This document shows, one piece after another, positions 50,886 through 59,415 of a stretch of DNA of 64,000 bases. How positions within the stretch are numbered: the stretch's first letter is position 1; every line of letters begins with the position of its first letter. The position numbers were made by a program, and so were the translations under genes. Under the pieces are notes generated by a model, which saw only the letters and a program-made list of their open reading frames with translations, was not told the origin of the DNA and searched no databases. The stretch comes from Sphingomicrobium nitratireducens (GTDB lineage: Bacteria; Pseudomonadota; Alphaproteobacteria; Sphingomonadales; Sphingomonadaceae): assembly GCF_026157035.1 (NCBI RefSeq), contig NZ_JANJZA010000001.1, positions 1,901,001 through 1,965,000 of the forward strand, given 5' to 3'.

Positions 50886-52238
50886 CTACTTGGTGTCGCG
50901 GTAGGCGCTTAGCGCCCTCTCCCGTCCCTCCTTATGCTCGACCAGCTTTTTCGCATAGCCCTCGGGTGCACATCCGGCCTCGTGCGGGTCGTGAATTGCG
51001 GCGTCGGACAGGTCAGCCAGTTCGGGCACCCATTCGCGGATATAGGCCGCCGCATCGAACTTATCCGACTGGGACAGCGGCGCCATGACGCGGTTAAACT
51101 GCTGGCTCGCCGTCCCGGTACCCGCAATCCACTGCCAGTTGAGCGAATTGTTGCCATAGTCGGCATCGACCAGGCAGTCCCAGAACCACTTCGCCCCGCG
51201 CTCCCAATGGATCAGCAGGTGCTTGGTGAGGAAGGAGGCCGCGAGCATGCGCACGCGATTATGCATCCATCCCGTCGCCCACAATTGTCGCATCCCGGCA
51301 TCGACGATCGGATAACCGGTCTCGCCCCTGGTCCAGGCCTCGAAGTCCGCGTCCGCCGCCGACCCTGTGCGGTAGGCCAGTTTCTGCATCTTCTCGCGCC
51401 CCGTCTCCCAGCCGATCGAGGGTTGGGCGCGCATCGCCTGCCGCGCAAAATCGCGCCAGCCCAGCTCCTTGAGGAATTTCGCTCCGCCTTTCAGATCGAG
51501 CGCGTGCCACACCTGCCGCGCGCTCACTTCGCCCATGTGAAGGTGCGGCGACAGGCGGCTCGTCCCTTCCTCCGAAGGCAGGTTACGCGTATTCGCATAG
51601 GCCGAGACTTCCTCGGCAAAGTCGTCGAGCCTCTCGCGCCCGCCCTCCTCGCCCGGCGTCCAGTCGCCGGAGAATTTCGACGCCCAGTTCGGATCAGTAG
51701 GGAGCAGGTCCCAGTCCTCGAGCCGGTCTCCCTTGGGCCCTTCGCCATAATCGATGCGCGCCGGCCGCTCGATCGGCGCGGGCGGCGGCAACTGCTCGCT
51801 CAGCGCCCGCCAGAACGGCCCATAGACCTTGTAGGGCTCGCCCGCCCCCGTGCAGACCTGCTCGGACGAAACGAGGCATTCGCCATCGTGCAGCACCAGC
51901 CGCTCGCCGAGCGCGTCCTGCTGCTCCACGCTCCAAGGTTCGTAGAGGCGCGTCGCGTGGATTTCCTCCGCCCCGATCGCGTCGGCAACCTCGGCGACGA
52001 TCTCGGCAGCGTTACCGCGCCGCAGCATCAGATGCCCGCGAAGCTGTTCGTCGAGCGCTGCGAGGCTGTGATGCAGCCACCATTTCTGCGCCGCGCCCAT
52101 TGCATAGCCGTGGGTCGGCGTTTCCTCGTCGAGCACATACAAGGGTATGATCGTTCCGCCGTCGCACGCAGCGACTAGGGCATGATTGTCGGAAAGGCGC
52201 AGATCGCGCCGGAACCACATCAGTCGGGGGGCTGCCAT
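50886..52238 (-). CDS. phrB: Deoxyribodipyrimidine photolyase (cryptochrome/photolyase family)
   Basis: Light-driven DNA repair enzyme of 450 residues. The N-terminal antenna domain (LMWFRRDLRLSDNHAL) is followed by the FAD domain with GTSRLSPHLHMGEVSARQVW, ARQAMRAQPS (shortened signature), GYPIVDAGMRQLWATGWMHNR, WERGAKWFWDCLVDADYGNN and GTGTASQQFNR. These are CPD class I photolyase hallmarks. ATG 52238 gives the standard N-terminus MAAPRLMWFRR and has GGGG upstream. Operon with cfa, consistent with a photooxidative stress role. Confidence 0.95.
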   Translation of the reverse strand: MAAPRLMWFRRDLRLSDNHALVAACDGGTIIPLYVLDEETPTHGYAMGAAQKWWLHHSLAALDEQLRGHLMLRRGNAAEIVAEVADAIGAEEIHATRLYEPWSVEQQDALGERLVLHDGECLVSSEQVCTGAGEPYKVYGPFWRALSEQLPPPAPIERPARIDYGEGPKGDRLEDWDLLPTDPNWASKFSGDWTPGEEGGRERLDDFAEEVSAYANTRNLPSEEGTSRLSPHLHMGEVSARQVWHALDLKGGAKFLKELGWRDFARQAMRAQPSIGWETGREKMQKLAYRTGSAADADFEAWTRGETGYPIVDAGMRQLWATGWMHNRVRMLAASFLTKHLLIHWERGAKWFWDCLVDADYGNNSLNWQWIAGTGTASQQFNRVMAPLSQSDKFDAAAYIREWVPELADLSDAAIHDPHEAGCAPEGYAKKLVEHKEGRERALSAYRDTK

Positions 52239-52278
52239 TTCGCCCCAACCGCTCGCTTGGTGCGCGGGTTCCGCCCGA

Positions 52279-53283
52279 TCAGAGCTCGTGCGGTTCCTTC
52301 TCGACCTGCCAGGTCTGGCCCTTGGCGACGAGCTTCTGGAGATCGGCATTCTTGCCTTCGGACGCGGCGCGATTCTGCTCGATCACCGCGCTTTCGAATG
52401 TCGGAGCGGGGTCTTCGTAGAGGACGCCGAGCGCGACAGGGAAGATGTCGCCAGGCATTTCCGCGAGCAGCAGCGCGAGCGCTCGGTTCCGCGGATCGTG
52501 CACCAGCACCTCGTCACTGTCGCCCGCGACGACCTTGAGCGCCTTGGTCCCGGCATCGAACGCGACACCCTTCTCCCCCTTGGCGAACAGCATCTTCTCG
52601 CCGGCTTCGAGCCACAGCTGCTTTTCGTCGGCGACGCTGCGATCGGTGAATGGCGCGAACACGTCGTCATTGTAGACGATGCAATTCTGGAAGATCTCAA
52701 TGAACGCCGCACCCTTGTGCGCGTGACCCGCCTTGAGGACCTCGGGAAGCTTCTTGTTGACGTCGATCCCGCGCGCCACGAAACGCGCGCCCGCGCCAAG
52801 CGCGAAGCTGGCGGGAATGGCAGGCCGGTCGACCGAACCGAACGGCGTCGAGGGGCTGCGCGTGCCGATCCGGCTGGTCGGCGAATATTGCCCCTTGGTG
52901 AGGCCGTAAATCTCGTTGTTGAACAGCAGGAGCTGGCAGTCGAGATTGCGCCGCAAAAGGTGCATCGTGTGGTTGCCGCCGATGCTCAATGCATCTCCGT
53001 CGCCGGTGATGATCCACACGTCGAGCTCGGGATTAGCCAGCTTGACCCCCGTCGCCACCGCGCAGGCACGCCCGTGGATCGTGTGGAAGCCGTAGCTCGC
53101 CATGTAGTACGGAAACCGGCTCGAGCAACCGATGCCCGAGACGAACACGGTCTTCTCGATCGCCGTGCCGAGGTCGGGCATGGTCCGCTGCACCGCCTTG
53201 AGCACCGCATAGTCGCCGCAGCCCGGGCACCAGCGCACTTCCTGGTCGCTGGCCCAATCCTTGAGGGTGGTGACGTTGTTCAT
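52279..53283 (-). CDS. korB: 2-oxoglutarate:ferredoxin oxidoreductase, beta subunit
   Basis: TPP-containing beta subunit of 334 residues. RWCPGCGDYAVL carries Fe-S/structural cysteines near 18; GIGCSSRFPYYM and the TPP-binding GDGDALSIGGNH (about 95-106) followed by NNEIYGLTKGQYSPTS are canonical. With KorA it converts 2-oxoglutarate and CoA to succinyl-CoA plus reduced ferredoxin; some members prefer pyruvate or branched ketoacids. It lies 3 bases after the micropeptide that separates it from korA. Confidence 0.94.
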   Translation of the reverse strand: MNNVTTLKDWASDQEVRWCPGCGDYAVLKAVQRTMPDLGTAIEKTVFVSGIGCSSRFPYYMASYGFHTIHGRACAVATGVKLANPELDVWIITGDGDALSIGGNHTMHLLRRNLDCQLLLFNNEIYGLTKGQYSPTSRIGTRSPSTPFGSVDRPAIPASFALGAGARFVARGIDVNKKLPEVLKAGHAHKGAAFIEIFQNCIVYNDDVFAPFTDRSVADEKQLWLEAGEKMLFAKGEKGVAFDAGTKALKVVAGDSDEVLVHDPRNRALALLLAEMPGDIFPVALGVLYEDPAPTFESAVIEQNRAASEGKNADLQKLVAKGQTWQVEKEPHEL

Positions 53284-53286
53284 GGC

Positions 53287-53385
53287 TCAAAGGCCTCCGT
53301 TGAAGGCGACGAGAATCAGGACGACCACGACAAGCAGCGCGATCAGCGGGAAGGCGTTCATCGGTTTGGGCGTCGGCTCGCTCAT
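53287..53385 (-). CDS. Micropeptide with one membrane helix, between korA and korB (32 aa)
   Basis: Reads MSEPTPKPMNAFPLIALLVV, then continues hydrophobic to the end (AFNGGL). One transmembrane helix covers about residues 12-28. The ATG overlaps the korA stop (ATGA) and the stop lies 3 bases before korB, so it is embedded in the operon with coupling on one side. Frame and spacing suggest real translation; the function is unknown, perhaps attachment of the oxidoreductase to the membrane. Confidence 0.65.
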   Translation of the reverse strand: MSEPTPKPMNAFPLIALLVVVVLILVAFNGGL

Positions 53386-55259
53386 GCCAGCGACTCCTCG
53401 ATGGCGGCCTCGATCTCGGCGATGCGGAAGGGTTGGCCCGACACCTTGTTGAGCGGCTGGGCATCGACCAGGAACTGGTCGCGTAGCAGCGTCTTCAACT
53501 GCCCCATATTCATCTCGGGCACGAGAATCCGGTCGTAGCCGCGCAGCAGCTCGCCAAGATTTTTCGGGAACGGCGCGATATGGCGGAGGTGAATGTGGCT
53601 GACATCAAGGCCGCGCGAACGGCTTCGCCGTACCGCCTGGTGGATCGGCCCGAAGGTCGAGCCCCAGCCGACCAGCGCCAGCTTGCCGCTCGTTTCGCCG
53701 AGGCACACGTCCTGGTTGGGGATGGTGTCGGCGACATTTGCGACCTTGGCCGCGCGCTCCGCGGTCATCTGCGCGTGGGCCTGCGGAGAATAGTCGATGT
53801 TGCCAGTAACCGGCGCCTTCTCGATTCCGCCGATGCGATGCTCGAGCCCGGGCGTGCCCGGCTTGATCCACGGCCGCGCGCCATCGGCGTTGCGCGCATA
53901 GGGCTCGACCGAGAAATCGCCCTTGGGCGCCACTGCGAACTTGACCGGGAACGGCTCGTAGCCGTCCATGTCGGGCACCTTCCACGGCTCGGCGGCATTG
54001 GCGATATAGCCGTCGGTCAGCAGGATCACCGGGGTCATGTAGCGCGTCGCGATGCGGCAAGCCTCGATCGCGCAATCGAACGCATCGGCGGGCGAGCGCG
54101 CCGCAATCACCGGGATCGGCGCATCGCCGTTTCGCCCGTAGACCGCCTGGTAGAGGTCGGACTGCTCGGTCTTGGTCGGAAGGCCGGTCGACGGCCCGCC
54201 GCGCTGCGAATTGACGATCACCAGCGGGATTTCGGTCATCACCGCCAGACCCATCGCCTCGCCCTTGAGCGCGATGCCCGGACCCGAAGACGACGTGACG
54301 CCAAGGCTACCCGCATAGCTCGCCCCGATCGCGGCGCAGATCGCAGCGATCTCGTCCTCGGCCTGGAAAGTGGTGATGCCATATTCCTTGAGGCGCGAAA
54401 GGTGGTGGAGCAGAGCGGAGGCGGGCGTAATCGGATAGCCCCCGAAGAACATCGGCAAGCCCGCCAACTGCGACCCCGCGACCAGCCCGAGCGCAAGGCT
54501 CTCCGCGCCCGTGACGGTGCGATAGAGGCCGGGTTCGGCAGGCGCCGGGTCGATATGACGCTGGCCGACCTGTCCGCCCAGTTCCGCCGTCTCGCCATAG
54601 GCGTGGCCCGCATTGATCGCGGCGATATTCGCCTCGGCGATTTCGGGCATCTTGGCGAATTTCTGCTTGAGCCACTCGACCACCGGCGCGCGCGAGCGAT
54701 CGAACATCCACAGCGCGAGGCCCAGCGTCCACATGTTCTTCGAGCGCAGGGCTTCCTTGTTGGAAAGCCCGAACTCCTTGACCGATTCCAGCGTCAGCGC
54801 GCTGATGTCGAACGCCAGCACCTTCCACTTGGCAAGGCTCCCGTCCTGAAGCGGATCGGCTTCGTAGCCGGCCTTGTCGAGGTTGCGCTTGTTGAACGCG
54901 CCGGTGTCGGCGATCACTAGTCCGCCCTCGCGCAGCTGCTGGACGTTCATCTTGAGCGCCGCCGGGTTCATCGCGATCAGCACGTCGGGCTGGTCGCCCG
55001 CAGTCTCGATCGCGCTCGACCCGAAATTGATCTGGAAGGCGGAGACGCCGAACGTGGTGCCCTGCGGCGCGCGGATCTCGGCCGGAAAGTCGGGGAAGGT
55101 CGCAAGATCGTTGCCCGCCAGCGCGGTCGACAGGGTGAATTGCCCGCCGGTCAGCTGCATGCCGTCGCCGCTATCGCCCGCAAAGCGGACCACGACCGCT
55201 TCGCCGCGATCGCTATTGGCGGCTTCTTCCTCGGTCAGCCTGTGCGTCGCCGACACCAT
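53382..55259 (-). CDS. korA: 2-oxoglutarate:ferredoxin oxidoreductase, alpha subunit
   Basis: Large subunit of about 625 residues made of an N-terminal gamma-like domain (about 20-190; VVVRFAGDSGDGMQLTGGQF) fused to the alpha pyrimidine-binding domains (GYPITPASALLHHLSRLKEY near 270, SSGPGIALKGEAMGLAV). This gamma-alpha fusion is the aerobic two-subunit KorAB type. The start is ATG 55259 or GTG 55265; the latter has AAGGGA closer. The final ATGA overlaps the micropeptide gene. The operon order is korA, micropeptide, korB. Confidence 0.94.
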   Translation of the reverse strand: MVSATHRLTEEEAANSDRGEAVVVRFAGDSGDGMQLTGGQFTLSTALAGNDLATFPDFPAEIRAPQGTTFGVSAFQINFGSSAIETAGDQPDVLIAMNPAALKMNVQQLREGGLVIADTGAFNKRNLDKAGYEADPLQDGSLAKWKVLAFDISALTLESVKEFGLSNKEALRSKNMWTLGLALWMFDRSRAPVVEWLKQKFAKMPEIAEANIAAINAGHAYGETAELGGQVGQRHIDPAPAEPGLYRTVTGAESLALGLVAGSQLAGLPMFFGGYPITPASALLHHLSRLKEYGITTFQAEDEIAAICAAIGASYAGSLGVTSSSGPGIALKGEAMGLAVMTEIPLVIVNSQRGGPSTGLPTKTEQSDLYQAVYGRNGDAPIPVIAARSPADAFDCAIEACRIATRYMTPVILLTDGYIANAAEPWKVPDMDGYEPFPVKFAVAPKGDFSVEPYARNADGARPWIKPGTPGLEHRIGGIEKAPVTGNIDYSPQAHAQMTAERAAKVANVADTIPNQDVCLGETSGKLALVGWGSTFGPIHQAVRRSRSRGLDVSHIHLRHIAPFPKNLGELLRGYDRILVPEMNMGQLKTLLRDQFLVDAQPLNKVSGQPFRIAEIEAAIEESLA

Positions 55260-55351
55260 CAGCACATTCCCTTCATACTCTGCCTAGCGCGTGCCCTTAG
55301 AGCCGTGAAGAGCGCTTCGCCACCCCTCAAAACTGCGCTAAGGCCGCCTCC

Positions 55352-55825
55352 ATGTCCAACGAGAACCGCTACCGGCTCGGTGCCGGCATCATGCTGATCA
55401 ATTCCGACCGCCTCGTCTGGGTCGGTCGCCGCATCGACAACAAGGACGAGGCCTGGCAGATGCCGCAGGGCGGCATCGACAAGGGCGAGGACCCGCGCGC
55501 TGCCGCGATGCGCGAGCTCGAAGAGGAAACGGGAATCGCGCCAGCGCTCGTCCGTCAGGTCGAGGACGCCCCGGTGCTCGAACTCGCCTACGACCTCCCC
55601 GAGACGCTGCGCGGTCACCTGTGGGGCGGCAAATATGTCGGCCAGCGCCAGCATTGGTTTCTCAAGCGCTTCCACGGCAGCGACGCCGATGTCGACATCG
55701 CCACCGAGCATCCCGAGTTCAGCCACTGGAAGTGGGTCGAACCGCGGCTGCTTCCCGAACTCATCGTCCCGTTCAAGCGCGACATGTACCGCGCCATCGT
55801 CGACGGCTTCGCCCGCTGGCTTTAG
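55352..55825 (+). CDS. rppH: RNA pyrophosphohydrolase (Nudix)
   Basis: Nudix hydrolase of 157 residues that removes pyrophosphate from the 5' end of RNA and starts mRNA decay. Nudix box GGIDKGEDPRAAAMRELEEE then TGI near 45-67 is complete. NRYRLGAGIMLINSDRLVWVGRR (first 20 residues RYRLGAGIMLINSDRLVWVG), WQMPQGGID and KRDMYRAIVDGFARW are family features. Divergent from korA; followed 28 bases later by the M20 hydrolase on the same strand. Confidence 0.93.
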   Translation: MSNENRYRLGAGIMLINSDRLVWVGRRIDNKDEAWQMPQGGIDKGEDPRAAAMRELEEETGIAPALVRQVEDAPVLELAYDLPETLRGHLWGGKYVGQRQHWFLKRFHGSDADVDIATEHPEFSHWKWVEPRLLPELIVPFKRDMYRAIVDGFARWL

Positions 55826-55853
55826 GCGAATTGTCCCGCTAGACAGCCTCGCC

Positions 55854-57065
55854 ATGGGCAAGTTGACCGATCAGGAACAGGCCGCCGTCGAGCGCGCGCG
55901 CGGTGCGCAGGACGAGATGCTGCGCCACACCGAACGCTGGGCGGTGATCAATTCGGGCTCGCGCAACCTGTCCGGCCTCGCCGAGGTCGGCGCCGAGCTG
56001 GCGGACGCCTTTTCCGACCTTCCCGGCGAGATCGAGATGGTCGACCCCGCCCCCGTCACCGCGATCGACGATGGCGGCAAGGAATATGACATCCCGCACG
56101 GGCACCACCTCCACATGCGCGTGCGCCCCGATGCCCCGCTCCAGCTTTTGTTCACGGGCCACATGGACACGGTGTTCCCGGTCGATCACCCGTTCCAGAA
56201 ACTTCACTGGATCGAGGAGAACGCAGTGCTCGGCGGCCCTGGCGTTGCCGACATGAAGGGCGGACTCGCCGTGATGCTCGCGGCGCTTCGCTCGATCGAG
56301 GCCGACCCGGCCGCCGCATCGATCGGCTACGAAGTCATCATCAATTCCGACGAGGAAGTCGGCTCGCTCAGTTCCGCGCCGCTCATTGCGCGCTGCGCCG
56401 AGGGCAAGCGCGCCGCGCTGACCTACGAGCCCTCCGCCCTACCCGATGGCACGCTGGCGGGCGCACGTTCGGGCAGCGGCAACTTCTCCTTCACTGTCCA
56501 CGGCAAGTCCGCCCATGCCGGCCGCAACCCGCGCGACGGACGCAATGCGCTGGTCGCCGCGGCGGACTTGGCGCTGCGCCTCAAGGCCGGAATGGATGAC
56601 ACGCTGTCGGTCAATCCCGCGAAGATCGACGGTGGCAGCCCCAACAATGTCGTGCCCGACCTTGCGATCCTGCGCGTCAACATGCGCCCCGTCTCGACCG
56701 ACGACCAGGCGCGCGCCGAGGCGCTGGTCGCGCGCGAAGTGGCCGCAGTCGCTGCCGAGCACGACGTGACGATCGACCGCCATGGAGGCTTCGCCCGCCC
56801 GCCCAAGCCGATGACCCCCGACATGGAAAAGCTGTTCACGCTGGTCCAAGGCGCGGGCCGCGACCTCGGCCAGGAAATCGGCTGGAAAGCGACCGGAGGC
56901 GTGTGCGACGGCAACAATATCGCCGCCAAGAAGGTGCCCGTCGTCGACACGATGGGCGTGCGCGGCGGCGCCATCCATTCGCCCGAAGAATTTTTGATCG
57001 TCGAGAGCCTTGCCGAACGCGCGGCGCTCTCGGCCCTGACCATCCTGAGGATTGCCAATTCATGA
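55854..57065 (+). CDS. M20 family hydrolase linked to the arginine succinyltransferase pathway
   Basis: Di-zinc hydrolase of 403 residues in the M20 family (with ArgE, DapE, carboxypeptidase G2). Metal ligands: His and Asp in FTGHMDTVFP, Asp in VADMKGGLAVML, Glu pair in NSDEEVGS, and a distal His in AIHSPEEF; the dimerisation lid domain runs from about 205 to 310 (FTVHGKSAHAGRNPRDGRNA). The stop overlaps the astA start (ATGA). The AST pathway needs a succinylglutamate desuccinylase (AstE, M14 family), and none is in the cluster. This M20 enzyme cleaves the same type of bond as DapE and may fill that role. Activity is inference. Confidence 0.88.
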   Translation: MGKLTDQEQAAVERARGAQDEMLRHTERWAVINSGSRNLSGLAEVGAELADAFSDLPGEIEMVDPAPVTAIDDGGKEYDIPHGHHLHMRVRPDAPLQLLFTGHMDTVFPVDHPFQKLHWIEENAVLGGPGVADMKGGLAVMLAALRSIEADPAAASIGYEVIINSDEEVGSLSSAPLIARCAEGKRAALTYEPSALPDGTLAGARSGSGNFSFTVHGKSAHAGRNPRDGRNALVAAADLALRLKAGMDDTLSVNPAKIDGGSPNNVVPDLAILRVNMRPVSTDDQARAEALVAREVAAVAAEHDVTIDRHGGFARPPKPMTPDMEKLFTLVQGAGRDLGQEIGWKATGGVCDGNNIAAKKVPVVDTMGVRGGAIHSPEEFLIVESLAERAALSALTILRIANS

Positions 57066-58078
57066 CCCACCGCATTCGCGCGGCGCGGCCCGACGATGTC
57101 GATGCCCTTTACGATCTCGCAAAGCTGACAGGGGGCGGGTTTACCAACCTGCCGGCCGACAAGGCGACGCTCGAGGCCAAGCTCTCCCGCTCGGCCGAGG
57201 GCTTTTCCCGCGAAGGCGAAGGACAGGGCGATGATCTCTACGTTTTCATGCTGGAGAACGTGGAGACGGGCCAGATCCGCGGCACCTGCCAGGTGTTTGG
57301 TAAGGTCGGGGTGAAGCAGCCCTTCTATTCCTACCGCATCTCGACGCTGACGCAGAAGAGTGCCGAACTCGACCGAATGTTCTCGAACAAGCTCCTGACC
57401 CTGTGCACCGATCTCGAGGGATCGAGCGAGGTCGGCGGCCTGTTCCTCCACCCGGCCGAACGCGCCGGCGGCCTCGGCATGCTATTGGCGCGCTCGCGCT
57501 ACCTCTTCATCAAGCAGCACCGCCCGCGCTTCGGCGCGCGCATCCTTGCCGAATTGCGCGGCGTGATGGACCAGGCTGGACACTCGCCCTTCTGGGACGC
57601 GATCGGCGGACGCTTCTTCGGCATGACCTTCCCCGAAGCGGACGAGTTCAACGCCGTCCACGGGACCCAGTTCATCGCCGACCTGTTCCCCAAGAGCCCG
57701 ATCTACGTCTCGATGCTCCCCGAAAGTGCGCAGGCGGTGATCGGCCAGCCGCACCCGACCGGTCGCGCGGCCCTCAAGATGCTCCAGCGCGAGAACTTCG
57801 TATGGGACTGCTATGTCGATATTTTCGACGGCGGTCCGACCGTCGTCGCGCCGACCGACCAGGTCAAATCGGTCGCCGATGCCGAATGGTATCGTGTCGA
57901 GGACGAGTTCAGTGGCGAAGGCGGCGACAAGATGATGGTGGCCACCGGGCGCCTCGAGAACTTTATGTGCTGCCAAGCAGTCGGTCGCATCGAGGATGGC
58001 GCCATCCGCCTCTCGCCGCAGGCGATGGAGATTCTCGACCTCGAAATCGGCGACCGCGTGCTCGCGGTGGGACGCTAG
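57062..58078 (+). CDS. astA: Arginine N-succinyltransferase
   Basis: First step of the AST pathway: arginine plus succinyl-CoA to N2-succinylarginine. 338 residues, normal length. GNAT-like fold with the conserved N-terminus RIRAARPDDVDALYDLAK, GGGFTNLPAD, the TDLEGSSEVGGLFLHPAERAGG block (first 20: TDLEGSSEVGGLFLHPAERA) and GHSPFWDAIGGRFFGMTF. Coupled to the M20 hydrolase upstream and 3 bases from astB downstream. Confidence 0.96.
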   Translation: MTHRIRAARPDDVDALYDLAKLTGGGFTNLPADKATLEAKLSRSAEGFSREGEGQGDDLYVFMLENVETGQIRGTCQVFGKVGVKQPFYSYRISTLTQKSAELDRMFSNKLLTLCTDLEGSSEVGGLFLHPAERAGGLGMLLARSRYLFIKQHRPRFGARILAELRGVMDQAGHSPFWDAIGGRFFGMTFPEADEFNAVHGTQFIADLFPKSPIYVSMLPESAQAVIGQPHPTGRAALKMLQRENFVWDCYVDIFDGGPTVVAPTDQVKSVADAEWYRVEDEFSGEGGDKMMVATGRLENFMCCQAVGRIEDGAIRLSPQAMEILDLEIGDRVLAVGR

Positions 58079-58081
58079 GCG

Positions 58082-59338
58082 ATGATCCGCGAAATCAACT
58101 TCGACGGGCTGATCGGCCCCAGCCACAATTATGCCGGGCTCAGCCTCGGCAACCTCGCCTCGACCCGCAACGCCGGCGACGTCTCGCAGCCGCGCGCTGC
58201 CGCCCTTCAGGGGATCGAGAAGATGCGCGCCAACCTTGCGCTGGGCCTCGTCCAAGGCGTTTTCCTGCCCCAGCCGCGCCCCGCCACCGACTGGCTCGAC
58301 GCCCTCGGCGCTGAGTTCCTGACCGCGCCGCATGCGCTCGCCGCCAACGCCATGTCCGCGTCCTCGATGTGGGCCGCCAATGCCGCCACCGTCAGTCCCG
58401 CGCCCGACGCGGCGGACGGGCGCTGCCACCTCACCGTCGCCAACCTCAAGACGATGGCACACCGCAGCCACGAATGGCCTTTCACGCTTCGACAGCTTCA
58501 GCTTGCGTTCGCCGACAAGGACCGTTTCGCCGTCCACGGCCCTGTTCCGACCGCTTTCGGCGACGAAGGCGCGGCCAACTTCATGCGGCTTTGCGAAGGC
58601 CATGACGCGAAGGGCGTCGAGATCTTCGTCTACGGCGTCTCGGGCGGCCCCTTCCCCGCGCGCCAGCATATCGAAGCCAGCCGCGCCATTGCCCGCCTCC
58701 ACCGGCTCGATCCGGATTGCACCCTGTTCGTCCAGCAGTCGGAAGAAGCGATCGCGGCCGGCGCCTTCCACAACGACGTGGTCGCAGTCGCCAACGAGCG
58801 CGTGCTGTTCAGCCATGAAAAGGCGTTCGCGGACCGCGACGACACGCTGATGCGCATCGCCGGGCGTTTCCCCGCACTCCAGCATGTCGAAGTGCCCGAT
58901 GCCGAAGTCCCGCTGGCCGACGCCATTTCGAGCTATCTGTTCAACGCTCAGCTGGTCACCCCGCCCGACGGCACGATGACCTTGGTCGTGCCGAGCGAAT
59001 GCCGCGAGACGCCGAGCGTCTGGGCGTGGCTGGGGAAGCACCTCGCCTCGAACGGTCCGATCCGCAAGGTCGAAGTGGTCGATGTGCGCCAGTCGATGGC
59101 CAACGGTGGCGGCCCCGCCTGCCTGCGCCTGCGCGTCGCCTGCGATCCCGACCATGTCGACCCGCGCTTCCTTGTCGACGAGGCCAAGCTCGATGCGATG
59201 GCGCAGACGGTGTCGCGCTACTGGCCCGAGGAAGTGGACGCGCGCGAACTCCAGTCTGAAACGCTCGTCCGCACGGTACGTGACGCCCACGCCGCGATTA
59301 TCGATACATTAAATCTAAACGAGTTAACGTCGATTTAA
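58082..59338 (+). CDS. astB: N-succinylarginine dihydrolase
   Basis: Second AST step: succinylarginine to succinylornithine, 2 ammonia and CO2. 418 residues. Guanidino-modifying fold with EINFDGLIGPSHNYAGLS at the start, ANFMRLCEGH, FHNDVVAVANERVLFSHE (catalytic His region) and NGGGPACLRLRV (catalytic Cys). The last ten codons are unusually AT-rich (TTA, CTA, TTA leucines) because they overlap the TTAA boxes at 59324-59349. AstC and AstD are not in the window. Confidence 0.96.
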   Translation: MIREINFDGLIGPSHNYAGLSLGNLASTRNAGDVSQPRAAALQGIEKMRANLALGLVQGVFLPQPRPATDWLDALGAEFLTAPHALAANAMSASSMWAANAATVSPAPDAADGRCHLTVANLKTMAHRSHEWPFTLRQLQLAFADKDRFAVHGPVPTAFGDEGAANFMRLCEGHDAKGVEIFVYGVSGGPFPARQHIEASRAIARLHRLDPDCTLFVQQSEEAIAAGAFHNDVVAVANERVLFSHEKAFADRDDTLMRIAGRFPALQHVEVPDAEVPLADAISSYLFNAQLVTPPDGTMTLVVPSECRETPSVWAWLGKHLASNGPIRKVEVVDVRQSMANGGGPACLRLRVACDPDHVDPRFLVDEAKLDAMAQTVSRYWPEEVDARELQSETLVRTVRDAHAAIIDTLNLNELTSI

Positions 59339-59349
59339 TTGACACTTAA
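59324..59349 (+). promoter_or_regulatory. CtrA-like site cluster: three TTAA boxes 11 bp apart
   Basis: TTAA at 59324, 59335 and 59346 make two overlapping TTAA-N7-TTAA sites, the CtrA consensus spacing. More TTAA tetramers lie at 59309 and 59359. The cluster overlaps the end of astB and sits 40-65 bases before the sigma-54 promoter. Confidence 0.6.
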
Positions 59350-59386
59350 TCATTCGCTTTAAGAGCTTTTTGGCGGAACTCTGGGC

Positions 59387-59403
59387 TTGGCACGGCGTTT
59401 GCT
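59387..59403 (+). promoter_or_regulatory. Sigma-54 (RpoN) promoter
   Basis: TTGGCACG-GCGT-TTGCT matches the sigma-54 consensus (YTGGCACG-N4-TTGCW) exactly, with GG at 59389-59390 and GC at 59401-59402 separated by 10 bases. The predicted transcription start, near 59414, is only two bases before the next ATG. Confidence 0.75.
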
Positions 59404-59415
59404 TAACTTATTGCG

